DNA from: Opacimonas sp964559075
GTDB taxonomy: Bacteria > Pseudomonadota > Gammaproteobacteria > Enterobacterales > Alteromonadaceae
Reading direction: 5' to 3'
Assembly (NCBI GenBank): GCA_964559075.1
Contig: CAZLGJ010000023.1
Span: forward strand, 1 to 28,045
Length of the DNA stretch: 28,045 nt
Shown here in pieces: positions 14,506 through 21,354 of this stretch (the first letter of the stretch is position 1; each line of letters opens with the position of its first letter). Under the pieces are notes generated by a model. The model saw only the letters and a list, made by a program, of their open reading frames with translations. It was not told the DNA's origin and ran no database searches. A program made the position numbers and the translations under genes.

Positions 14506-16062
14506 TTAGATGTTAAAAGAAGAAACCGGTGCTGGGCTACATGCGACTACACAGTTGCGACCGAGATTTTTGGCCTTGTACAGCTCAGCGTCAGCTAAAT
14601 TTAGCGCTTCGTACTCATCGCTATGTTCGGCCTTTGCAATCGCGACACCAATACTGATGGTAAATGATACCTTTTCATTGAGCGGCGTATTAGCACAGGC
14701 TAGACGGAGTTTTTCAGCGACCAAAATAGCTTGCTCCAAGCTTGTCTCGGGTAATAACACAATGAATTCCTCTCCCCCAAAGCGGGCGACAAAATCCATT
14801 TCACGCAAGTTACTCTCCAAAATGCTGGTCAAATGACGCAATGCTTCATCGCCTATCGGGTGGCCAAAAGTATCGTTAATCCGCTTAAAATAGTCGATAT
14901 CAATCAGCAGGACAGCGTAGGCAACCTGATTACGCTTTAGGCGCTCATACTCTTGATTGAGCCGCTCATTGGCTGCACGGCGATTGGCAAGCCCTGTTAA
15001 GGCATCGCGATGTGCCAGGCGTTCTAACTCCAAATTTGCTTTACGTAGCTCAACCGTCCGCTGCTCTACCAACTCCTCAAGGTGAGAATTGGCCTTTGCT
15101 AGCTCGGTACGGGCTGCTTCTAACTTACGCTGGGCGTCTTTGCGCTGAGATATGTCGACAAAACTACCAACCATTTTAATAGGTCGACCTTGCGAGTCGT
15201 GTTCGACCACACGGCCGCGATCCAAAATTTCAATCACCATCCCCGTGGTTTTGACCATGCGGTATTCCGCTTCAAAGGTCTTGTGTTCGGCGATGGCAGC
15301 TTGCAATTTAGCAAACACCTCATCGCGATCATCTGGGTGAATACGCTCGATGTATTTGTCGATAGGGTGTTGCATCAAGGTACTGTCTAACCCCAACATC
15401 TCACACCATTTTTGATTGTGATGAATAGTATCAGTGAGCATATTCCACTCCCAAAACCCCTCGCCGGCGATTGCCATCGCATCCGAAAATTGTTTTTCTC
15501 GGTATTGAGATTCTGCCCTCGCCTCGTGCAGTTTGGTCACATCATTCGCAATGACCAGCACCCGTCGTTCGCCGTTAGGCCCACGGATCGGGGTTTTGGA
15601 AGATTGAAAGTAACAGATTTGGCCAGTTTCGGCGTCGGTTGAGGTTTCTTCGACAAAATGCGTGTGATCAGAGTAAGCAATCTCTTTGATATTGCGCTTA
15701 AAAAACGCAACCTGCTCTTGGTTATCGTTAAAATCTTCATCGTATTTGCCAACGATATCATCGGGTGTCGTATTGTATAACTTTGCCAGCTTTTTATTGG
15801 CGATCAAAAATTGGCCGTTTTCGTCTTTCAAAAAGGTCACATTGGGTGATTCATCAATCACACTGCGCAACAAAAATTTGTTGTCATTGATTTGTTGCCA
15901 AAGCGCTTTGGCCTGAGCAGGGTTTTGACTCAGTGGTCCGCGGGCGCCACAGCTTAGACAATGCATTTGCCAGCCTGCTGATTGCACAGCACATTCGACA
16001 CGTTGTTCTGTACAAAATGGGCAATCGGTGTGCGGTTTGTGTTGTTTTGCGGTCACTGTCAC
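14506..16062 (-). CDS. Diguanylate cyclase: Lar-like zinc ribbon, two PAS domains, GGDEF
   Basis: A 518-residue cytoplasmic signalling enzyme that should make cyclic di-GMP. Domains in order: a zinc ribbon at 14-43 (CPFC, then CLSCGARGP; ligands C14, C17, C35, C38) resembling the restriction-alleviation protein Lar; PAS 1 at about 65-185 (VIDESPNVTFLKDENGQFLIANK); PAS 2/PAC at about 190-310 (WEWNMLTDTIHHNQKWCEMLG, ending GSFVDISQRK); a coiled-coil linker; and GGDEF at about 345-510. The active loop is GGEEF (429-433), intact, and an inhibitory RxxD site (REMD, 420-423) is present with correct spacing. There is no membrane segment. The start is GTG, no ATG being available in frame just upstream. 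No phosphodiesterase is near. Confidence 0.94.
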   Translation of the reverse strand: MTVTAKQHKPHTDCPFCTEQRVECAVQSAGWQMHCLSCGARGPLSQNPAQAKALWQQINDNKFLLRSVIDESPNVTFLKDENGQFLIANKKLAKLYNTTPDDIVGKYDEDFNDNQEQVAFFKRNIKEIAYSDHTHFVEETSTDAETGQICYFQSSKTPIRGPNGERRVLVIANDVTKLHEARAESQYREKQFSDAMAIAGEGFWEWNMLTDTIHHNQKWCEMLGLDSTLMQHPIDKYIERIHPDDRDEVFAKLQAAIAEHKTFEAEYRMVKTTGMVIEILDRGRVVEHDSQGRPIKMVGSFVDISQRKDAQRKLEAARTELAKANSHLEELVEQRTVELRKANLELERLAHRDALTGLANRRAANERLNQEYERLKRNQVAYAVLLIDIDYFKRINDTFGHPIGDEALRHLTSILESNLREMDFVARFGGEEFIVLLPETSLEQAILVAEKLRLACANTPLNEKVSFTISIGVAIAKAEHSDEYEALNLADAELYKAKNLGRNCVVACSPAPVSSFNI

Positions 16063-16230
16063 GTAAAATCCATTTAACGATTACTGTCCTTACCTTTAGC
16101 GTATCGGCTATGTATGAAAATAATTTACCTGAATATTCTTCGCTAACACACTCGAGATTTTTACGCCGATGTCGCTAGTGTTCCTACCTACATTTCCTTA
16201 TACTTAAATTAATTAAACGGAGAGTAAACT

Positions 16231-17052
16231 ATGTGTCAACTCATGGGTATGAGTGCCAACGTGCCAACCGATGCCTGTTTTAGTTTTACCGGCCTGGTGG
16301 AGCGCGCAGGTCGCACAGATGTGCATAAGGATGGCTGGGGCATTACCTTCTATCGCGGTAAGGGCACTCAGTCCTTTCGGGACCTCACCGCAGGTTCAGA
16401 TTGCGATGTGGCGGCATTTCTTAAACAACAATCCATCAAAAGTGACATTGTCATTAGTCACATTCGCCAAGCCAATGTCGGCCCGTTAGTGTTGGAAAAC
16501 ACTCATCCTTTCAGTCGTGAACTATGGGGACAAACCTGGACCTTTGCGCACAATGGACAACTGACCGACATTTTCAGCCAGCTCACGCTTGGTGAGCGCT
16601 TCTCTCCTGTTGGTACGACCGATAGTGAATTCATTTTCTGTTGGCTAATGGACAAGATCGCCTCGCGTTTTGGCACTAGCCCTCCAACAGAAATGCGCGA
16701 GGTATGGGACTATATTTATGCCCTGCGAAGTCAACTACATGACCAAGGAGTGTGTAATTTTTTACTCTCTAACGGGGAAGTGTTGATTGCACACTGCTCC
16801 AACAAGCTACACTGGATCACCCGACGGGCACCCTTTGGCCCTGCCCTGCTAAAAGATATTGCGGTCAGCGTTGATTTTGCCCAAGAAACCACACCTAACG
16901 ATGTGGTCACAGTGATTGCGACTGAGCCGCTCACAACTAATGAGGAGTGGCACAAAATGCCCCCGCAAACTATGCACGTCTGGTCAGCTGGTGAGTTGGT
17001 AGCACAATACACATCCGAACAGAAAACAGTCGGTCCTGAGCCGACGCACTAG
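16231..17052 (+). CDS. yafJ: Class II glutamine amidotransferase YafJ
   Basis: A 273-residue Ntn-type glutamine amidotransferase domain protein. After removal of Met1, Cys2 (MCQLMGMSAN) is the nucleophile. DGWGITFYRG, SHIRQANVG, NTHPFSRELWGQTWTFAHNG and GTTDSEFIFCWLM match the YafJ group. There is no synthase domain, so the ammonia acceptor is not known. GGAGAG lies 7 bases before the ATG, and TATACT (16199-16204) is a possible -10 box. The stop codon overlaps that of convergent rfaH (shared CTAG), leaving no room for an independent terminator between the two. Confidence 0.93.
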   Translation: MCQLMGMSANVPTDACFSFTGLVERAGRTDVHKDGWGITFYRGKGTQSFRDLTAGSDCDVAAFLKQQSIKSDIVISHIRQANVGPLVLENTHPFSRELWGQTWTFAHNGQLTDIFSQLTLGERFSPVGTTDSEFIFCWLMDKIASRFGTSPPTEMREVWDYIYALRSQLHDQGVCNFLLSNGEVLIAHCSNKLHWITRRAPFGPALLKDIAVSVDFAQETTPNDVVTVIATEPLTTNEEWHKMPPQTMHVWSAGELVAQYTSEQKTVGPEPTH

Positions 17053-17588
17053 ATTTTTTTGAAGTCTTTATTATCAAAGATGATTTCGACGGGCTTATTG
17101 ATAAGTTCTAACAATAAGATGGCGCGCTGATCGCCCTTTGCTTCTTGGTAAATCGCGCGGATATTGTTGTATTGTGGGTGATTAATCAAGACTGCATCGC
17201 CAGCTTGGGGAACGTTTTTGTCTACGACTGTAGAGTTGACATCCAGCGATTGAATCTGTTGGATTAACGCACTTGATACTACCTGTGGCTCACGACCTTT
17301 GCGCACAAAACCGATGACGCCACGCGTAGAACGGATAGTGGTGAAGTTGTGTCGTTCATAATCAAGTTTGGCAAATACATAATTGGGAAACAACGGCTCA
17401 ACAACTAGCACACGCTTGCCGCGTTGAATTTTTTGAAACTCTGCCTGGGGAAAAAATGCTTCAACACCTTGATTGGCTAGGTGCATCACAGCGCGCTCTT
17501 CTTCACGTCCCTTGCAATACAACAAAAACCAATTTTCGCCGGTGGCAAACAAGGACTTGTCTGTGTGAGAAATGGAACGTTCTGACAT
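17049..17588 (-). CDS. rfaH: Transcription elongation/translation factor RfaH
   Basis: A 179-residue NusG paralogue. RfaH is recruited at ops elements in long surface-polysaccharide operons and stops Rho termination there. Match to RfaH: ENWFLLYCKGREEERAVMHL, RGKRVLVVEPLFPNYVFAKLD, TTIRSTRGVIGFVRKG, and the C-terminal domain ending with RAILLLELINKPVEI. The LFPNY motif and the LLLxLI C-terminal domain fit RfaH rather than NusG. The ATG at 17588 is chosen, with GAGGT 4 bases upstream; the longer frame runs backwards into a tRNA gene and is not coding. The gene begins only 20 bp after tRNA-Trp on the same strand, so both probably share one transcript. Confidence 0.95.
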   Translation of the reverse strand: MSERSISHTDKSLFATGENWFLLYCKGREEERAVMHLANQGVEAFFPQAEFQKIQRGKRVLVVEPLFPNYVFAKLDYERHNFTTIRSTRGVIGFVRKGREPQVVSSALIQQIQSLDVNSTVVDKNVPQAGDAVLINHPQYNNIRAIYQEAKGDQRAILLLELINKPVEIIFDNKDFKKI

Positions 17589-17608
17589 CGCGACCTCAAA
17601 GAAAAGCT

Positions 17609-17685
17609 TGGCAGGGGCGGAGGGATTCGAACCCCCAACCATCGGTTTTGGAGACCGCTGTTCTACCAATTGGAACTACGCCCCT
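17609..17685 (-). tRNA. tRNA-Trp (anticodon CCA)
   Basis: A 77-base gene including an encoded CCA end. The acceptor stem AGGGGCG/CGCCCCT is perfect, the anticodon loop is CTCCAAA (anticodon CCA), and the T arm has GGTTCGAATCC. The sequence follows E. coli tRNA-Trp closely. The top pair of the anticodon stem (G27-A43: GCGGT against ACCGA) is a mismatch. Confidence 0.97.
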
Positions 17686-17698
17686 GCAACGGTTGAGC

Positions 17699-17726
17699 AT
17701 TATACAAGTCTGACTTTAAAGGTAAA
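17699..17726 (-). promoter_or_regulatory. Promoter of tRNA-Trp-rfaH
   Basis: On the minus strand TTTACC (17721-17726), 16 bp spacer, then a perfect TATAAT (17699-17704), 13 bp before the tRNA. GC-rich bases follow the -10 box (TGCTCAACCG). This is the only good promoter seen before rfaH. Confidence 0.65.
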
Positions 17727-17745
17727 GCTAAATATGCGCTGTAGA

Positions 17746-18507
17746 TTATTTTTTGTAACGTGCGGCGTTGGTCCACGCATCGTTGATGGTGCGTACCAAA
17801 GGCACAAATTGCATAATAGCTTGGTGTAAATCGTATGTCAGATTGGGCATTGCACGCAAGTACGCCGCTATAAATGCCTCGCATTGTTCTAGCGAATAGC
17901 GATTGATCACTACCGTATTGGCCAAATCATAAGCGCGCTCTGCAATCCCTGCATATTCCCAATCGACACAGACATCAGCTAGTATATGACTGTGGTGCAA
18001 ATCATTATGAGCAAACACTCTATCGGCTAACGCGGCGGTTGGCAATGCAGTACTTTCATCTAGCAACGCGAGGTGCTCAGGGTAGTGGCATTTCAAACTG
18101 GCATCGCGGGTTTTAATGTCCAGGGCATGAATTGTCGCTTGGCGTTCTGCAATCGTCTCAGGATCAACCGCAACAGCTGGTATTGCATGCCACGCGGTGA
18201 CAAATAAACCATCACGACAGTAATAGGCATGTGGAGCATGACCATGCACAGCGAGAATTTGCTGAAGCTCAAAGTGAGAGCGCTGCGAAAATAATTCGCC
18301 ATTGTGAGCAAGCTGCCACTTCACATGAAATGAACTGTCTAGCAGATCCAGCCGCCAGTTATCATGTGTCCCCAGTAAAGACGTCAAACGCATATTAACG
18401 TCATCGGTCAGCTCACCAAGCGATGCCGGCAAGGCAGATTGTAATTCAGGCAACATCCCCAGCAATTTTTGCTTAATCGAGTTTACGTGCTCAGACGCTG
18501 ACGCCAT
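17746..18507 (-). CDS. ThiK-like kinase of the choline/aminoglycoside kinase fold
   Basis: A 253-residue protein of the APH/choline-kinase fold, third gene of a TPP-riboswitch operon, so most likely a thiamine kinase. The catalytic loop reads FAHNDLHHSHIL, with catalytic Asp at D169, and the Mg-binding segment VDWEYAG has D182 and resembles IDWEYAG of ThiK. The Asn that normally follows at the metal-binding position of the loop (HxDxxxxN) is His174 here. The start at 18507 overlaps the end of pnuT by 25 bases, suggesting coupling; a longer in-frame start at 18567 lies deeper inside pnuT. The N-lobe is weakly conserved. Substrate is inferred from context. Confidence 0.8.
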   Translation of the reverse strand: MASASEHVNSIKQKLLGMLPELQSALPASLGELTDDVNMRLTSLLGTHDNWRLDLLDSSFHVKWQLAHNGELFSQRSHFELQQILAVHGHAPHAYYCRDGLFVTAWHAIPAVAVDPETIAERQATIHALDIKTRDASLKCHYPEHLALLDESTALPTAALADRVFAHNDLHHSHILADVCVDWEYAGIAERAYDLANTVVINRYSLEQCEAFIAAYLRAMPNLTYDLHQAIMQFVPLVRTINDAWTNAARYKK

Positions 18508-19034
18508 TGTAATAATCCATAAAAAGAAAAGCCTAAATAAATCGCATACAACCCGACGGTGTACCACAACTCATAGTGTGCATATAGCACGACCGCAGCA
18601 CTATTGATCACCGCCCAATACCCCCAATTAGCGAGATATTTGTGAGCCACTAGCCAGGTCGTCATCACAGCAAATACACTCATGTATGCATCAAGTGCGG
18701 GCCAACTCAACCATGCGGTACCTTGCAAAATAATCATTACTGCACTGAGTGCACAACCAATCAAGATATAGCCGCCATGCCAAGGCAGGCTGACTTGCAC
18801 AATGCTTTTTGGCTGTGCCTGTTTCCCTTTGGTCCAACACCAGTAGCCGTATATGGCCATTACCAAATAATAGGCATTGAGCAACATGCTGAAGACGAGC
18901 TCGACATCCCAGAATAAATATGTGTAAAGCCCCGTGCTAATTAATGCACACGGCCAACACCACGGGTTTTCGTGGGAAACCAAATAGATATAGGCGACCC
19001 CTAACAGGGCCGCAATTAACTCTACTTCAGACAT
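18483..19034 (-). CDS. pnuT: PnuC-family thiamine permease (PnuT-like)
   Basis: A 183-residue integral membrane protein with about seven hydrophobic segments and the PnuC family pattern: AYIYLVSHENPWCWPCALIS near 15-34, LNAYYLVMAIYGYWCW near 53-68, and C-terminal YAIYLGFSFYGLLQW. PnuC proteins carry nicotinamide riboside, but members inside TPP-riboswitch operons are assigned to thiamine (PnuT). Here it lies directly behind a riboswitch-controlled TonB-dependent receptor and before a ThiK-like kinase, which fits facilitated entry trapped by phosphorylation. AAGGGCA precedes the ATG. The specificity is inferred from context, not from residues. Confidence 0.88.
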   Translation of the reverse strand: MSEVELIAALLGVAYIYLVSHENPWCWPCALISTGLYTYLFWDVELVFSMLLNAYYLVMAIYGYWCWTKGKQAQPKSIVQVSLPWHGGYILIGCALSAVMIILQGTAWLSWPALDAYMSVFAVMTTWLVAHKYLANWGYWAVINSAAVVLYAHYELWYTVGLYAIYLGFSFYGLLQWRQRLST

Positions 19035-19060
19035 GTCTTGCCCTTAGGGTAGCTAGCTGC

Positions 19061-21139
19061 TTAAAAGGTCGCGTTAACGGTAATTCCAGCGCGACGTCCG
19101 TTAGCAAATTGAAAATACTCTTCTGGCATAGTTTGGTCAAAACCATCAAATGGGTCATTGTTAAACCCTCCGAAGCCTCTTGAGTAGTACACTTCATCTA
19201 ACAAGTTATTGACCCAGAATGATATCTCATACGGCCCCACATCTTTGGTAAAGTTTGCGTTAAACACACTATAAGACGGATTGATTGCATCATGCCCGTC
19301 AGAGAAGCGGGCTGACGATTTGCCTTCAAACGCCAGATAAGCACGCCATGTTTCACTCAGATCTGCATCCATAAACAGGTGAAAGGTGTGACGTGGTGAT
19401 TGAGCCTGTCTTTGAGAGGCAACAAAATCACCCATGGCATTGGTATAGCCAGAAAATCGTGCGTCCAGATAGCCAATGTCAGCACCAAAACTTACCGCAT
19501 TACCGGGCGTAAAGCGCCATTCTAATTCAGCACCTTGATTGACGCCGTTATCGGCATTATCGATAATGTCGATAAACTGCACAGCATTTCCTTCTGAAGA
19601 GAGCACAGCAAAATCACTAATTTGAGTGTCTTTGCGTTCCATCCTAAACACGGCAAGACGAACCTGCGTGGTTGTTGTGGCATACTTATAGCCAAGCTCT
19701 GCATTCCAATTATATTCAGCATCAAAGATGCGCTGCGATGCAGATACTTGCTCATTCGGATTAAACCCACCAACTTTATACCCTCGGCTTAAGCTCGCAT
19801 AAAAAGTGCTGTCATCACGAAAATGACTCACACCTAACTTGCCGCCAACCAGTGTATCGCTTTGACTCTCAACAAAGCCATTGCTATCGGCATATTCAAG
19901 GTCAAAGCGCTCTGCGCGGATACCAGTTTCAAGAAGCCATTGCGAAGCAACAGGCCAATTGACCTGCGCGTAAAGTGACAGCTGCTCTGGCTGGTATTCA
20001 CTGTTAAAATCAGAGTCTGCATAAGTGTATTGGCGCGTTAATTGTTCCTCTGCTTTTTTGTATTGTAAACCTGTGACCCAGTGCAGTTGCTCAAGGTCTT
20101 GTACCGACATCACTTTGGCTTCAACAGTGACATAATCGCGGTCGCGAAAATAGGCATCTACAGCGCTGTAAAACAACATCGGATCGGGGTGATAACCTGC
20201 AAAAGTCCAATCTTCATCATAGCTGTACAAACTTTCGGTCAGCGCCGTAGCTGCGCTTAGTTGGTATTGCCCCCATTCAGTTTGGGTGGTACTAAGTACG
20301 CTAAGCGCATTGGCTTTAGCGCGATCCTGACCCGGCTCATCGGATATCGTAATGTTGTCATTCTCTAAACTAAATGCGTCATAGCCGTTATCAATATAGC
20401 TATGTATACCTGTTAGACGCACTTTATGCGCAGGAGATGCCGCGTAATCAAGCGTTACGCGCAAACCTGTCTCATCAATCCCGTTAGTATCATCGCGTTG
20501 TAAAAAGGCATTTTTAACAAAGCCGTTGTTTTGTTGTTTGCTAATTGCAATACGGGCATTCATATTGTCAGATACTGCTTGTGAATACGCACCGCTGATG
20601 GCAAATAGCTCGTCTTCTCCTAGAGATAAACGCAGCTGTCCGTCAGGTGCAGCAGTAGGCGCATTGGCCACAATATTGATGACGCCTGCTAAGCCGTTGG
20701 CACCAAAAGTAGTCGCTTGGGGACCGCGCATTACCTCCACTTGTTGCACGTCAAATAAGGTCGCCAGGCCTCCTAAGCCGCTGATATCGATGCCATCAAG
20801 GATAATGCCTACAGATGGGTTAAGCGGTTCAGAAAATTGACTGCGCTCGCCAATACCTCGGATCTGTACGAATTTGGCACGAGATGCGCCAGATGCTAGG
20901 TTGACGTTGGCGAGTTTATTGAGCACATCTTCAATATGCGCAGCTTGGCGCTGTTCTAGAATATCCTGTGAGACAACAGAAGCACTTTGACTGATTTGGT
21001 CTAGTGATAACGCAGAATAATCACCATTGACGGCGATAACTTCTACTGCACTCTCGTCAGCATAGGCAGTGCAAGACAACATTATGGCTAAACTGATTGC
21101 GGCCAGTATGGGAGTAGTTGGTTTGGGTGTAAATGTCAT
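19061..21139 (-). CDS. TonB-dependent outer-membrane receptor, probably for thiamine
   Basis: A 692-residue TonB-dependent receptor. It has a signal peptide (about 1-27, ending in SCTAYA), a TonB-box-like VEVIAV near 32-37, a plug domain (HIEDVLNKLANVNL; FVQIRGIGER; VEVMRGPQATTFGANGLAGVINI) and a 22-strand-type barrel ending in aromatic Phe (GITVNATF). Length is in the usual range. It is first in the operon, controlled by a TPP riboswitch 70 bp upstream, so thiamine or a thiamine phosphate is the likely ligand. Energy could come from the TonB-ExbBD operon at the right end of this window. Receptors of this kind in TPP-controlled operons have been described in marine gammaproteobacteria. Confidence 0.93.
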   Translation of the reverse strand: MTFTPKPTTPILAAISLAIMLSCTAYADESAVEVIAVNGDYSALSLDQISQSASVVSQDILEQRQAAHIEDVLNKLANVNLASGASRAKFVQIRGIGERSQFSEPLNPSVGIILDGIDISGLGGLATLFDVQQVEVMRGPQATTFGANGLAGVINIVANAPTAAPDGQLRLSLGEDELFAISGAYSQAVSDNMNARIAISKQQNNGFVKNAFLQRDDTNGIDETGLRVTLDYAASPAHKVRLTGIHSYIDNGYDAFSLENDNITISDEPGQDRAKANALSVLSTTQTEWGQYQLSAATALTESLYSYDEDWTFAGYHPDPMLFYSAVDAYFRDRDYVTVEAKVMSVQDLEQLHWVTGLQYKKAEEQLTRQYTYADSDFNSEYQPEQLSLYAQVNWPVASQWLLETGIRAERFDLEYADSNGFVESQSDTLVGGKLGVSHFRDDSTFYASLSRGYKVGGFNPNEQVSASQRIFDAEYNWNAELGYKYATTTTQVRLAVFRMERKDTQISDFAVLSSEGNAVQFIDIIDNADNGVNQGAELEWRFTPGNAVSFGADIGYLDARFSGYTNAMGDFVASQRQAQSPRHTFHLFMDADLSETWRAYLAFEGKSSARFSDGHDAINPSYSVFNANFTKDVGPYEISFWVNNLLDEVYYSRGFGGFNNDPFDGFDQTMPEEYFQFANGRRAGITVNATF

Positions 21140-21143
21140 ATGA

Positions 21144-21178
21144 GGATCTCTTCTAAAATACAGTTAAAAAAGATCCGG
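21144..21178 (-). promoter_or_regulatory. Ribosome-site sequestering helix of the riboswitch
   Basis: On the minus strand GGATCTTTTTT (21176-21166) pairs along all 11 bases, including two G-U pairs, with AGAAGAGATCC (21154-21144), which contains the ribosome site of the receptor gene. The 5' strand overlaps CCGGATC (21178-21172), which can instead pair with GATCCGG (21236-21230) in the 3' half of the aptamer. TPP binding would hold GATCCGG in the aptamer and so free the sequestering helix to form, giving translational OFF control. Confidence 0.65.
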
Positions 21179-21207
21179 TTCGGCAGAGTGATAATGTCTT
21201 GTTAAAG

Positions 21208-21300
21208 CCAATCCCTACGCCGGCATTATCCGGATCAGGTAAAGGGTTTCTTGCGATCTCAGCCGTGAACATCGTTATCGATACCACAGCACCCCTTGGA
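21208..21300 (-). promoter_or_regulatory. TPP (THI element) riboswitch aptamer
   Basis: Reading on the minus strand, the segment has the conserved elements in order: AGGGGTGC, then GGCTGAGA, then ACCCTTT, ACCTGATCCGGATAATGCCGGC, and GTAGGGA. These are the thi-box residues that bind the pyrimidine and pyrophosphate ends of TPP. It begins right after the predicted transcription start and ends about 70 bases before the receptor ATG. Confidence 0.96.
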
Positions 21301-21308
21301 CGGCGTGT

Positions 21309-21337
21309 AAGATATCAAGCCTTGTGCTAAAACTCAA
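21309..21337 (-). promoter_or_regulatory. Promoter of the thiamine uptake operon
   Basis: On the minus strand TTGAGT (21332-21337), a 17-bp spacer, and TATCTT (21309-21314). The predicted start near 21302 coincides with the 5' edge of the riboswitch, which supports the assignment. Confidence 0.65.
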
Positions 21338-21354
21338 TCGTTGTCGCAAAATAT

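Noticed and set aside
17029..17060. Terminator for yafJ (GTCGG/CCGAC followed by T7)
   Set aside because: The stem is only 5 bp and 8 bases separate it from the T-run; too weak to call.
17589..17669. N-terminal extension of rfaH
   Set aside because: The extra residues are the translation of the tRNA-Trp gene; a good ribosome site and the family start support the ATG at 17588.
21166..21236. Riboswitch terminator formed by GATCCGG/CCGGATC plus T6
   Set aside because: It would need the aptamer's own 3' arm and so would act when TPP is absent, opposite to known control; a sequestering helix explains the bases better.
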